Below are positions 1 to 8,671 of a DNA stretch of 64,000 nt, in pieces. The position numbers and the translations under genes are program-made. Within the stretch, counting starts at the first letter, position 1. Each line of letters begins with the position of its first letter. The DNA is taken from contig NZ_JBOIUB010000001.1 of NCBI RefSeq assembly GCF_050749885.1, positions 682,001 through 746,000 of the forward strand, read 5' to 3'. Under the pieces are notes generated by a model. That model did not search any database. It worked only from the letters and a program-made list of their open reading frames with translations, and was not told where the DNA came from. The DNA comes from Zooshikella sp050749885. GTDB taxonomy: Bacteria > Pseudomonadota > Gammaproteobacteria > Pseudomonadales > Zooshikellaceae.

Positions 1-314
1 TACTGAAATCAAGGGTTTTTGCTGGAGAAATAAGCATTAGCATCGTTGTATTCTCTTCAATACTGGGGGGGCTATGCTGCTTTTGCAGTATATTTATTAG
101 TCTCTTAGGGAGTTTGACTCTTAATTAAAGTCACTATACCGAGTGAATATCAGAGAAGTAAAGATTAGAAGTGAATTGATGGTTTGCTGATCGCTTTAGT
201 ATGGGAGTTGAGAAAAAGGGCATTATTGAATAACCCCATTACCCCGCATCATGAGTATAATTAACATATCCCTTTTGTAAGGGACATTTCATATGCTATT
301 GCGGAGATTGATGG
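1..314. other. Intergenic leader, no gene seen
   Basis: I see no convincing gene, RNA or terminator in this stretch. It ends in a GGAG ribosome-binding site (303-306) that serves the TTG start of the next gene. Confidence 0.5.
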
Positions 315-1994
315 TTGCAGCTGAAAAATCTAAGAGCAAAGTTAAGGCTATATTCCGGATTGGTTCTATTTGCATTTGTATTAATGCATTTGGTTAATCA
401 CAGCATGGGGTTGATTGACATCCATTTTCAAAATATAGCGCGTAAATGGCTACTGGCTCCATGGAATACTGTAGTAGGCCAAATAATCATGTTTTTGGCT
501 GTTTTTACTCACATGGCTAATGCAATTTGGGCTTTAGCCAGGAGGAATGTTCAGGGTATTGCAGGGTGGGAATGGCGGCAGATTGTTTCTGGGTTGCTGA
601 TACCCATCATGCTTGTACAGCATGTGTTGGCCACAAATGCGCTTGTGGATAGATTTTTGGTAGAGCATGACTATCACTCAATTCAGCTTATTTATTGGTA
701 CTTAGCGCCTGAGAAAGGAATATGGCAGGCAGCTACCTTATTGCTTGTTTGGTATCACGGTTGTTTAGGTATCCACTATTGGTTGCGTGTTAATCGCTGG
801 TATCAAAATCAGCAAGGTTACTGGCTAGTGGGTGCAGTATTGATACCAGCTTTAGCACTTGCGGGGTTTGTAGCCAGTGGTCGGCAGTTGTTGAGGATGC
901 TTGATGAAGCGCTCATTGCAAAGATAGAAGCACAAGCCAATTTCACAAATGATTACTTTTTTACGGTTGAAGATTATACCCAGTATGCCTGGTTGGTCTA
1001 TGTGGGCATTTTAGTCTTGCCATTAATGGTACGTTGGTTGAACTATCTGTGGTTACAGCAGCAAACAGTTGGACAGCTCTGTTTAGCTGATGGTCAAAAC
1101 ATTCGTCTTATTCGCAATACCTCACTGTTAGATATCTTTCGTCAGCATGGTATTCCTCATGCGGCTATTTGTGGTGGTCGAGGAAGATGTACAACCTGTC
1201 GGGTATTAATTACTTCTGGAGAGGCGGCTTTAGCACCACCTAACACGATTGAAAAGCAAGCATTAGATAAAATAAATGCACCTGCTCACACGCGTTTGGC
1301 GTGTCAGTTGTACCCAACAGGTACAATTGCAGTGCAGCCGCTTTTATCACCGGATGTGAGGGCTTCAGCAAGTAAACGACCAGGTGGTCTTGATGGGCAT
1401 GAGCGTGAGGTGGCGATACTTTTTTTAGATCTTCGGGACTCGACGCGATTAGGCGAGCAACGTTTACCCTATGATGTGTTATTTATTTTAAACCAGTTTT
1501 TTGCAGAAATGACGGCAGCATTACATGATACTGAAGGGCATTATGCTCAATTTGCGGGCGATGGCTTAATGGCATTATATGGTTTGGCGGAAGAAAACCA
1601 GGCACGTGTTTGTCGACAGGCATTAAAAGGGGTCGCATTAATGCAAGCTAAACTGGCCCATCTTAATGGGTTATTGTCGTCTGAATTATTAGCGCCGTTG
1701 TCGTGTGGTATAGGTTTACATTTTGGCCGAGCCATTGTGGGTACAATGGGACCTCCAGCGGCACAAATTATTAGTGCAATTGGCGATGATGTAAATACTG
1801 CAGCAAGATTAGAACAGCAAAGCAAGGTGACGGGATACCCTATTATTATTTCGAGTGCATTTTTATCAATTTTAGCGATAGATACCAACGAATGGCCAGG
1901 TTATACCATACAGTTGAAAGGGAAAAAACAAGAAGTCACTTTTTATGGTTTTTATGAAATTCCAGAAGCCTGGTTGCTTAATGATGGTTATTAA
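315..1994 (+). CDS. Membrane-bound 2Fe-2S ferredoxin / class III nucleotidyl cyclase
   Basis: The 559-residue protein has three parts. Residues 1-245 hold several membrane helices, and the first (LVLFAFVLMHLVNHSMGL) resembles cytochrome-b-type anchors with paired histidines. Residues 255-345 are a plant-type 2Fe-2S ferredoxin domain with cysteines C286, C292, C295 and C330. Residues 365-550 are a class III cyclase domain with FLDLRDST and FAGDG metal-binding aspartates and the DDVNTAARLE transition-state motif. The usual adenine-contacting lysine is Gln412. The start is TTG at 315, chosen because GGAG lies 8 bases upstream and no ATG fits the frame. It probably makes cAMP under redox control at the inner membrane; the redox control is inference from domain order. 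Confidence 0.85.
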   Translation: MQLKNLRAKLRLYSGLVLFAFVLMHLVNHSMGLIDIHFQNIARKWLLAPWNTVVGQIIMFLAVFTHMANAIWALARRNVQGIAGWEWRQIVSGLLIPIMLVQHVLATNALVDRFLVEHDYHSIQLIYWYLAPEKGIWQAATLLLVWYHGCLGIHYWLRVNRWYQNQQGYWLVGAVLIPALALAGFVASGRQLLRMLDEALIAKIEAQANFTNDYFFTVEDYTQYAWLVYVGILVLPLMVRWLNYLWLQQQTVGQLCLADGQNIRLIRNTSLLDIFRQHGIPHAAICGGRGRCTTCRVLITSGEAALAPPNTIEKQALDKINAPAHTRLACQLYPTGTIAVQPLLSPDVRASASKRPGGLDGHEREVAILFLDLRDSTRLGEQRLPYDVLFILNQFFAEMTAALHDTEGHYAQFAGDGLMALYGLAEENQARVCRQALKGVALMQAKLAHLNGLLSSELLAPLSCGIGLHFGRAIVGTMGPPAAQIISAIGDDVNTAARLEQQSKVTGYPIIISSAFLSILAIDTNEWPGYTIQLKGKKQEVTFYGFYEIPEAWLLNDGY

Positions 1995-2257
1995 ATTGTT
2001 AAAAATAATTCACAAAATAATCATGAGTATTCGATGGTAATTTGTTGCAGCTAGTTAACTACCTGCTAAGCTCTTATTTGAGTTGATTTACGGTTTTTTA
2101 AGTTTTTATCAAGTGTTGGTAAGCTAGGTTTAAGATGGTTGCCCAGTAAACTATTTTTGACATCTGAGTGTAAGTCTTTACGCAAAGAAAGAGGGTCTGT
2201 TTACCTGATAAAGGTAAAAGAATAGAAAAACGTATTCCATAGGGAGATTGGAAAGTT

Positions 2258-2566
2258 ATGTCTACAGAAATTAAAAGTTATCATGTTTTATTTTATGGTG
2301 GCCCCGAAGGTTATCAAACTAACCGTGCTCAAATAGCACTGTATGGTTCAGATGGCAAAACAAAAGGATATGTTCGGTTTAATGATCCTGGTATGCAATA
2401 CGAAAATGACTATGAAAGTGGTGGAATTATCAGGATGCATCTACCATCAGCCATGTTTGAAAATGTAATTGATGTATTGCGCAATGAGAAGCCTGTTTAT
2501 CTATACTTCGCCCAAGGTAGAGGTTTCTTGTCAACATCGAAAGAACCTATTGGTGAAGGCGAGTAG
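2258..2566 (+). CDS. Small conserved-looking hypothetical protein
   Basis: The 102-residue soluble protein has no signal peptide or membrane segment. I do not recognise the family. A purine-rich AGGGAG lies about 11 bases before the ATG, and a strong intrinsic terminator follows 70 bases after the stop, so it looks like a monocistronic gene. The composition is mixed polar/aromatic (YGGPEGYQTNRAQIALYG near the N terminus), consistent with a small beta-rich domain, but no function can be assigned. Confidence 0.7.
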   Translation: MSTEIKSYHVLFYGGPEGYQTNRAQIALYGSDGKTKGYVRFNDPGMQYENDYESGGIIRMHLPSAMFENVIDVLRNEKPVYLYFAQGRGFLSTSKEPIGEGE

Positions 2567-2638
2567 TCACGTATCTATTTCTCCTCTTAAGGAGATTCTT
2601 TGAGTTTATCTTCCCTGATGTACATTACCCTTGCCTTT

Positions 2639-2666
2639 AGCAGGTCAGTAACTGACCTGCTTTTTT
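2639..2666 (+). terminator. Intrinsic terminator
   Basis: The arms AGCAGGTCAGT (2639-2649) and ACTGACCTGCT (2651-2661) are perfect complements, and a run of six T follows. It ends the transcript of the 102-residue protein gene and insulates arfA. Confidence 0.9.
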
Positions 2667-2773
2667 GCGTTTAGGACAAAGATTTATTATGATACTCCTC
2701 GCTATTGAGGCTTGCAGGGTATGCAGGTAACTTTTAGCATTAATCATTTGAAAGAAGCAAACAGGAATAAATA

Positions 2774-2977
2774 ATGGCTACTTCAATTAAACCTAAGCGT
2801 CGAGCACTGGGTAAACAATTAGTTATGCAGCGACAGTTTCGCAGTCAGACAGAGAAACCGAAAAAAGGAAAAGGTTCTTACAACCGCAAGGCCTTTAAAA
2901 AAGCCTCCAAGTATTCAAACTCGGGGGCTTTTTTTATGACTGATGTTAATTTGTGTGTAACAGTGAAAGCTGCTTGA
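2774..2977 (+). CDS. arfA: Alternative ribosome-rescue factor A
   Basis: ArfA recruits RF2 to ribosomes stalled on mRNAs without a stop codon, as a backup for tmRNA. The 67-residue product has the family core: an aromatic/basic FRSQTEKPKKGKGSYNRKAF stretch (about residues 22-41) matching the FRQRVEKNKKGKGSYMRK region of E. coli ArfA. A hydrophobic C-terminal tail follows (GAFFMTDVNLCVTVKAA). As in E. coli, the coding sequence contains a hairpin with a T run (2897-2935, codons 42-54). Transcription or RNase cleavage there would give a nonstop mRNA whose truncated product is the stable form. The upstream terminator at 2639 isolates it. Confidence 0.85.
   Translation: MATSIKPKRRALGKQLVMQRQFRSQTEKPKKGKGSYNRKAFKKASKYSNSGAFFMTDVNLCVTVKAA
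2897..2935 (+). terminator. Regulatory terminator hairpin inside arfA
   Basis: The arms AAAAAAGCCTCC (2897-2908) and GGGGGCTTTTTT (2923-2934) pair over 12 bp with one G-U pair, and seven T in all (2929-2935) make the T run. It lies inside the arfA reading frame, 43 bases before the stop. In known arfA genes such a hairpin makes expression depend on loss of tmRNA activity. Confidence 0.85.
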
Positions 2978-3084
2978 TTCTGTAAATAGTCTCTTCTGTA
3001 AAACACCTTCCGCTTTTCTTGACTCCCGCTAAAATTTCTACATTATATCTCTGATGAATGCTATGTACTGGGATGTAATGACGG

Positions 3085-3663
3085 ATGATCCTTCTTAAAG
3101 ATTTATTGGCGAACATAAGACAGTGTGATAGCTGTAAGGAACATTTGCCTTTAGGACCCAACCCTGTACTTCGAGCAAGTGAAACGGCGAAAATTCTGAT
3201 AGTAGGCCAAGCACCAGGAACACGCGTTCATGCTACTGGTATTCCGTGGAATGACCCCAGTGGTGATCGGTTGCGTATATGGTTAAATTTGGCGCGTGAG
3301 CAGTTTTATGATGAAAGCAAAATTGCCATTGTGCCTATAGGATTATGTTATCCAGGTAAAGGCAAAAGTGGTGACCTGCCTCCGCGTCCAGAATGTGCAC
3401 CTAAGTGGCACCCATTACTCCGTCCATTAATGCCCAATATTCAGCTTACCCTGCTGATAGGGCAATATGCTCAGCAATACTACTTGCAAGATCAGCATAA
3501 AACGCTTACAGCGCGCGTTAGCCACTGGCAAGAATGCTTACCGGACTACTTGCCACTACCTCACCCATCACCTCGAAATACGTTATGGTTAAGAAAAAAT
3601 CCATGGTTTGAGGCTGAAGTTGTGCCTTTTCTACAAGCACATATACGTAAAATATTATTATAA
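3085..3663 (+). CDS. Uracil-DNA glycosylase-family protein (COG1573 type)
   Basis: The 192-residue protein carries the superfamily motif I as GQAPGTRVH (about residues 41-49) and the leucine/histidine motif as LPHPSPRN near residue 160. Cysteines occur as CDSC (14-17) and as a pair spaced by 15 residues (GLCYPG ... RPEC), the layout of 4Fe-4S family-4 enzymes. It probably binds or repairs uracil-containing DNA, although this subgroup is often annotated only by family. The stop codon overlaps the stop of the convergent InaA-like gene (TTATAA at 3658-3663). Confidence 0.75.
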   Translation: MILLKDLLANIRQCDSCKEHLPLGPNPVLRASETAKILIVGQAPGTRVHATGIPWNDPSGDRLRIWLNLAREQFYDESKIAIVPIGLCYPGKGKSGDLPPRPECAPKWHPLLRPLMPNIQLTLLIGQYAQQYYLQDQHKTLTARVSHWQECLPDYLPLPHPSPRNTLWLRKNPWFEAEVVPFLQAHIRKILL

Positions 3664-4482
3664 AGTGACCGCCTCTGTTGTCTGTATAGATTTAACTTGC
3701 ACAAAGGTAGTGCTTCTACTATCGACTAGCTGGTAACGTTCCATAAAGCACTGAATATCTGGCTCTGGCATGATATCAGCGTGTCGAATAAAACGTTGTA
3801 AGTCATGATGACAGCGTTTTTTTGCATTGAATACACGCTTGGTTTTTTCTAAATCAATTAAGCAAACTTGGAAGTGTTCAGGGTTTTCGGCATTAGTGAC
3901 AAAAATATGTTTTGGGTAAAGGCAGTTATGGACTAAATGATGATTGTGAAAGGTACGTAGGCATGCTGCCAGCGAGCCAAGTAATTTTTCGCGTATTGTA
4001 AATGTTGCTTTTGGATAGCGCTGATACCAGCTTTCTAAACTACAGTAGCCATCAAGCGCTTTGGTGATTAAAACGGCTTGTTTGTTACCGCAGTGATTGC
4101 GTTCTGCGTAGAGTAGTGGTTGAGGGACTCCGATACCAATATGATAAAGTCGCTTTAAATTATTAAACTCGCGGGAAAAAGTAGGAATACCTGCAATAGG
4201 ATGGTGAAAACTAAATGTATTATGGTTTTCCTGACGCTTTATGAATATGTTGATGTGATTGCCGGAAGGTGTATGCAATTGGTGCTTACTGACACCACTC
4301 CAGCCATTACGGCGGTGATTTGGAGGCTCAAACCACGGTAGCTCAGATTCCCAGATTTGCTCAAAGCTACTCAGTTGATTTTGAGTCAGAAGATTAGCAA
4401 CGGCTTGTGAGGCAACAATAAAGTGATTCATACGGCTTCGCACCACTTTGTATTTATTATTGTCACCGTATGGTAATGACAT
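3658..4482 (-). CDS. InaA-like lipopolysaccharide kinase-family protein, copy 2
   Basis: The 274-residue protein has a protein-kinase-like fold of the WaaP/KdkA/InaA group. Visible signatures are the PWFEPPNHRRNGWSGV block, the lysine/arginine stretch IFIKRQENHN (ATP-binding lysine), the catalytic loop HNCLYPKHIF and the metal-binding IDLEK. In the loop the usual catalytic aspartate position is cysteine. It is a paralogue of the neighbour upstream on the same strand. The internal ATG at 4431 gives an N terminus of similar length to the paralogue and may be the true start; neither start has a strong ribosome-binding site. Substrate is unknown; phosphorylation of LPS sugar is only a family-level guess. 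Confidence 0.7.
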   Translation of the reverse strand: MSLPYGDNNKYKVVRSRMNHFIVASQAVANLLTQNQLSSFEQIWESELPWFEPPNHRRNGWSGVSKHQLHTPSGNHINIFIKRQENHNTFSFHHPIAGIPTFSREFNNLKRLYHIGIGVPQPLLYAERNHCGNKQAVLITKALDGYCSLESWYQRYPKATFTIREKLLGSLAACLRTFHNHHLVHNCLYPKHIFVTNAENPEHFQVCLIDLEKTKRVFNAKKRCHHDLQRFIRHADIMPEPDIQCFMERYQLVDSRSTTFVQVKSIQTTEAVTL

Positions 4483-4594
4483 TGCCCTAGAAGGGAAATG
4501 TCATAGACTTTATGTAGTTCTCACTTTTAAAAAATATTGAAGGGTATCTCTAAAAACAATAAATAAAAATAACTGCCTAAATACAGCCTTTTGA

Positions 4595-5335
4595 TTATGG
4601 TAACTGTTGCATTAACTTATTTTGAATATGAGTAAACTGGGATAAGTCTTTGAAATACTCGTCTAAAAAAAGATTTAAATGTTGTTTGGAAAAGGCTGAG
4701 GCGTGGCGTAAAAAGCAATCTAAGTCCTTATAACGGCCTTTCGCAGAAAGAGGGGTGTAACGTACCTTCTCCAAATCAATTAGGCGTATATCAAATTTAT
4801 TTTTTTCGTCGGGTTTAATAAAAATGTGATTAGGATATAAGCAGTAATGTGCGAGTTTATGTTGGTGAAGCTGTTTAACAATAGCAGTAAGTTGTTGAAA
4901 AGCTGATGATATTTGATTTTCATTCGGTTTACTTTCATACCACTGACCAAGGCTTTGAAAGTTTTCAAGTGCTTTGGTAATTAAAATAGCTTGATGCTGT
5001 CCTTTTGTTTTTCGCTCTTGGTAGTACACTACTTCTAAAGTAGGTATCTTGAGAGCCTGTAATTTCAGAATACTAATCAATTCACGACGATACGTTGGTT
5101 CTCCTGTAAAAGGATGGCGCAAACTACGTGTATTGTGATTTTCTTGTCGCTTTATAAAGTAGCGGTGAATGTGTCCACTGTTATCTGTTAATGGGTATTC
5201 AATGACACCACTCCAGCCATTACGGCGATGGTTTGGTGGCTCAAACCAGGGGGTGGTTAAGTCCCAAAAATCACTAAAGTGGACAAGTTGTTGTTGCTTT
5301 GCAAGTGTGGCAAAAGAGGGACATAGATACTGCAT
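4595..5335 (-). CDS. InaA-like lipopolysaccharide kinase-family protein, copy 1
   Basis: This 246-residue protein shares the PWFEPPNHRRNGWSGV, FIKRQENHNT, HYCLYPNHIF and IDLEK blocks with the next gene on the strand, so the two arose by tandem duplication. The HxD catalytic loop again has cysteine in place of aspartate. I chose the ATG at 5335 over a longer frame starting at 5440. AAGGA lies 5 bases before it, and the longer frame would overlap the VanZ-like gene by 97 bases. The VanZ stop codon overlaps this ribosome-binding site, so translation is probably coupled. Confidence 0.75.
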   Translation of the reverse strand: MQYLCPSFATLAKQQQLVHFSDFWDLTTPWFEPPNHRRNGWSGVIEYPLTDNSGHIHRYFIKRQENHNTRSLRHPFTGEPTYRRELISILKLQALKIPTLEVVYYQERKTKGQHQAILITKALENFQSLGQWYESKPNENQISSAFQQLTAIVKQLHQHKLAHYCLYPNHIFIKPDEKNKFDIRLIDLEKVRYTPLSAKGRYKDLDCFLRHASAFSKQHLNLFLDEYFKDLSQFTHIQNKLMQQLP

Positions 5336-5343
5336 ATCAGTCC

Positions 5344-5766
5344 TTAATTTTGCTGGCGTGTAGTGGAAAGCGTAAGAAACTGCCAACGCCAGTTGATGAG
5401 AGGTAAATACTTGAACCCTGGAATAAGCAGCCAGTAACACACGATACCTGAAGTATCAGCCAGTAGATCCAATAATGAAGCCGAGCGGTAGGGGATAAAA
5501 TACTGTACAACTTCAATAAATACGCCATAACTCAATAAAAACAGCCATTTATGGCGGTGAAATGAGCTTGTAGGCCATGCTGCATCAACTAAATAGGCCA
5601 AAACTAAAAAGGCAAAGCCATGCTTAAGTTTGTCGCTGGTGTGTACGAGAGGATCAACAACGGCAGGGCTGAAAGCAAGTATTGAAATTGCAATCAGGCA
5701 AATGCCTAACGACAGACGGGCCAGTAATACATAATTATTTTGTAAGAATTTAGTCATCATTTGCAT
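5344..5766 (-). CDS. VanZ-family membrane protein
   Basis: The 140-residue protein has four predicted hydrophobic segments and VanZ-type motifs: DKLKHGFAFLVLAYL after the first helix and EVVQYFIPYRSASLLDLLAD in the third quarter. VanZ-like proteins sit in the inner membrane and are of poorly known function outside teicoplanin resistance. It is the first gene of a likely operon with the two InaA-like genes; its stop lies 8 bases from the next ATG. RluE lies 13 bases upstream on the same strand and may be cotranscribed. Confidence 0.8.
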   Translation of the reverse strand: MQMMTKFLQNNYVLLARLSLGICLIAISILAFSPAVVDPLVHTSDKLKHGFAFLVLAYLVDAAWPTSSFHRHKWLFLLSYGVFIEVVQYFIPYRSASLLDLLADTSGIVCYWLLIPGFKYLPLINWRWQFLTLSTTRQQN

Positions 5767-5779
5767 AACGTATTAATAG

Positions 5780-6460
5780 TCATATTTTGGGCCGAAGTTT
5801 AGATGGCTTGTGTTGAGATTGCTGTGATCGGTACCGCGCTATTTGCTGCCAAGGGTCTTGTAATATCATTGACTCACCAGGTTGTAACTTCCCTATGTGC
5901 CAAGGCCCCATTTGCGCGCGTATTAATCTCAATGTTGGAAAGCCTATGGCAGCCGTCATACGTCGGACTTGGCGGTTACGTCCTTCCACTAACGTGATGG
6001 CTAACCATTGAGTAGGAATTGATTTACGCTCTCTGATGGGAGGCTCCCGCAGCCAAAGTGAGGGGGGAGGAGGAATCAGTTCTACGGTAGCAGGGAGTGT
6101 TAAGCCATCATTAAGCATGACCCCATTGCGTAACTGCTGTAAGGCATCATTACTGGGAATACCTTCTACCTGCACCCAGTAGGTTTTGGGTAGTTTGTGC
6201 TTTGGATGAGCAATTGTGTGTTGTAAACGGCCATTGTTGGTTAAAAGTAGTAGGCCTTCACTGTCACGATCTAAACGGCCAGCGGCATAAATATTTGGAA
6301 TTGTTAGATAGTCTGAAAGCGTTTGTCTTTGTTGGTCATCTGTAAATTGTGATAGCACTTGGTAAGGCTTATTAAAAAGCACCACTATGTCATTCGTATT
6401 AGCGTGGGTGATATGTGAGCGTTGGGTTTTCTGTTTTAGCTTCGAGAGTTTAAAGGGCAT
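5780..6460 (-). CDS. rluE: 23S rRNA pseudouridine(2457) synthase
   Basis: RluE isomerises one uridine of 23S rRNA to pseudouridine. The 226-residue protein carries the RsuA/RluB/RluE-family catalytic block AAGRLDRDSEGLLLLTN with its catalytic aspartate, then RNGVMLNDGLTLPA, PPIRERKSIPTQWL and EGRNRQVRRMTAAIGFPTLRLIR, which match E. coli RluE closely. There is no N-terminal S4 domain, as expected for RluE. The basic C terminus (SKLRPKI) is unremarkable. Confidence 0.9.
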   Translation of the reverse strand: MPFKLSKLKQKTQRSHITHANTNDIVVLFNKPYQVLSQFTDDQQRQTLSDYLTIPNIYAAGRLDRDSEGLLLLTNNGRLQHTIAHPKHKLPKTYWVQVEGIPSNDALQQLRNGVMLNDGLTLPATVELIPPPPSLWLREPPIRERKSIPTQWLAITLVEGRNRQVRRMTAAIGFPTLRLIRAQMGPWHIGKLQPGESMILQDPWQQIARYRSQQSQHKPSKLRPKI

Positions 6461-6642
6461 TGTCGTGTTTTAACCTTTAAACAGGGTAGACAGATGAATG
6501 CTTCGTGTTGTAAAGAATGGATTAACAGTCAGTTTAAGGTGAATCATGTTCGCTACGGGATAACCTTATTGGCTGCAGACATTATTTGATGAGCATTGAG
6601 TATAACATGCTGGTTCTGGCTTGAGTATGTGGTGATAACGTT

Positions 6643-7689
6643 ATGAATACGAAGTGTTGGGTAAAGTGGTTGATAGCGCTTAGCCTGATAATTGGAGGGA
6701 CTGGTTTTATATTAGCAGGGTGCAGTTCAACGTATCAGGGACCTGTATCAGACCATTTTGATGGTACTTACTTTTTTAATATTGTGCCAACAAAGCGCAA
6801 AACATTATGGGATATTATTCGTTGGCGGTGGCAAAGTGTGGATAATGACAGCTGGCAGGCTTTTAACGTCAGACCCGTCAAGGTTATGCCAGTGCGGATT
6901 CGCTCAGGTATTAAAGCAACATTTATAAATCATGCAACAGTACTTGTACAACAGGATAATTTAAATATTCTGACGGATCCTATTTGGTCTGAGCGCTGTA
7001 GTCCCGTTAGTTTTCTCGGCCCTAAACGCTATCATCCACCGGCTTTGGCGCTTGATGAATTACCCCCTATTGATATCGTCATCATTAGTCACAACCACTA
7101 TGACCATTTGGATTTACCAACATTAGTAAAACTGGACAAGCAATTTAACCCTAGGTTTGTTGTTGGTTTGGGCAATGGCAAGCTGCTACGTAATGCAGGG
7201 ATTAATAAAGTCAGTGAAATTGACTGGTGGCAAACGCTTCAAATTTCTTCTTCTTTTAATATAACAGGCGTACCTGCCCAGCACTGGTCAACAAGAACAC
7301 GCTTTGATATGAATCGAACGTTATGGCTAGGTTTTGTGTTGGAAGGAAAGCAGGACACAACGTATTTTGCGGGTGATACTGGGATAGGGCCTCATTTTGA
7401 GCTGATTAAGCAGCGATTTAAGCACGTGAATTTGGCGCTTCTACCCATAGGTGCTTATTTACCTCGATGGTTTATGGCTGATAATCATCTCTCACCTAAG
7501 GATGCATTATCAGCGCATCAACAGCTAGCGGCTGACTATAGTATGGCTATTCATTTTCGTACGTTTGATTTAGGGGATGATGGTCAATATCAAGCTGCAG
7601 ATGAATTAACTACACTATTGGATCAACAAGCTGATGAGCTGCATGGACAATTTATTGTTCCCAAAGTAGGTGAGCAGTTGCAGTTGTAA
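6643..7689 (+). CDS. MBL-fold hydrolase, lipoprotein, NAPE-PLD/UlaG-like
   Basis: The 348-residue protein starts with a lipoprotein signal ending in the lipobox LAGC (cysteine about 26), so it is probably membrane-anchored facing the periplasm. Zinc ligands are visible as SHNHYDHLDLPTL, AQHWSTR, FAGDTG and the late HFRTFDLG. The block GHATV-like ATFINHATVLVQ followed by LTDPIWSERCSP is typical of the COG2220 group that includes N-acyl-phosphatidylethanolamine phospholipase D. A role in phospholipid hydrolysis is plausible but unproven. Confidence 0.8.
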   Translation: MNTKCWVKWLIALSLIIGGTGFILAGCSSTYQGPVSDHFDGTYFFNIVPTKRKTLWDIIRWRWQSVDNDSWQAFNVRPVKVMPVRIRSGIKATFINHATVLVQQDNLNILTDPIWSERCSPVSFLGPKRYHPPALALDELPPIDIVIISHNHYDHLDLPTLVKLDKQFNPRFVVGLGNGKLLRNAGINKVSEIDWWQTLQISSSFNITGVPAQHWSTRTRFDMNRTLWLGFVLEGKQDTTYFAGDTGIGPHFELIKQRFKHVNLALLPIGAYLPRWFMADNHLSPKDALSAHQQLAADYSMAIHFRTFDLGDDGQYQAADELTTLLDQQADELHGQFIVPKVGEQLQL

Positions 7690-7833
7690 CATGAAGTAAT
7701 GACGAATGATTACTTTGTGAGCTGATCATATCTTAGTCAGTATTTGTACGGATTGTAGTCAATAGGGCTATTGACCACAATGAAACGAGATAAGCTGCAC
7801 CAAGCCTTATCTTATCATGTTCGTTCTTGTCTC

Positions 7834-7863
7834 GCCTGGCTGTTAAACAACCAGGCTTTTTTT
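7834..7863 (+). terminator. Intrinsic terminator
   Basis: GCCTGG (7834-7839) pairs with CCAGGC (7851-7856), with TGTT/AACA extending the stem after one mismatch. Seven T follow. It ends the MBL hydrolase transcript before the convergent DUF2788 gene. Confidence 0.85.
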
Positions 7864-7950
7864 ATGGGATTTTTTCTTGTAGTTTTCGAAGATAAGAGCA
7901 TAGTGTATCTTAACTGTCGTGTTTAACTAGGCTTTATCAATTCCTTTCAA

Positions 7951-8154
7951 TCAATACCCACCAAAGCTATCAACAACCACTGCTTTGATAATATAAGCAA
8001 TAACACCCAGGCAGAGAGCGCCAAATAACACAAAAGAACCGAACTTTCCTGCTTTTGTTTTTTTGGCCAGATCATAAACAATAAAAAACATAAAAATAAT
8101 AAGTGCAGCGATAAGGCCTTGCATGAAAAGTGCTTCGTATTCTTCCCAGCTCAT
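7951..8154 (-). CDS. DUF2788 small membrane protein
   Basis: The 67-residue protein has a short acidic N terminus (MSWEEYEAL), a first helix (GLIAALIIFMFFIVYDLA), the conserved KKTKAGKFGSFVLF loop and a second helix. This matches the two-helix DUF2788 family of gammaproteobacteria. The frame stays open to 8298, but I place the start at 8154, where GGAG sits 8 bases upstream and family members begin. Function is unknown. Confidence 0.85.
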   Translation of the reverse strand: MSWEEYEALFMQGLIAALIIFMFFIVYDLAKKTKAGKFGSFVLFGALCLGVIAYIIKAVVVDSFGGY

Positions 8155-8671
8155 GGCGATACTCCAGAGAAAACGGCAAAAAAACAGCGTCATAGTGTAT
8201 CGCAAAACAATGTTATTGATAATCGTTTGTTTTAAGCCGCACTGACTCGTTTTCTTGATGTGACTGTTTTTGTCACTTGTTGACCTGGTTAATGACAAAA
8301 AAAGTAACCAAATCAGTGACTATGGTGACAAAAGTCTCATTTTGTTTTTGTGATGCGTTTAACGTTAATTTGGGGCGTTATTTTGGCACATTAACTGCTC
8401 ATAGTGCAGTGTTGTATTTTATGCCTCGTGTTGAGGTATATCGTTCCCGTAACGTTTCCTTAATCAGTGTATGTTGCTTAAACGCTCTTGGGGAAGCAAA
8501 CAAAAAGAGTAGTTTTGCTGTGCTGAGAAAGATATGCCAGGTTTGCAATCTCAATAACTATCCCAGTGTGTGTACATATGTGGTTAGGAATGGAGATCGA
8601 TTAAATACCTTATTGATAGGTGAAGGTGTATGACGTTTACGGGAACCTTTTACAAGCCTGAGGGAAAAGTT
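8155..8671. other. Intergenic region between divergent genes
   Basis: About 500 bases separate DUF2788 and the next gene. A frame open from 8277 to 8633 lacks a ribosome-binding site and has poor composition, so I do not call it. The region ends with GAGGG and the ATG at 8672. I see no RNA gene. Confidence 0.4.

Noticed and set aside
8277..8633. 118-codon open frame
   Set aside because: No ribosome-binding site, cysteine-rich random-looking composition, and an overlap with the start region of a better supported gene.
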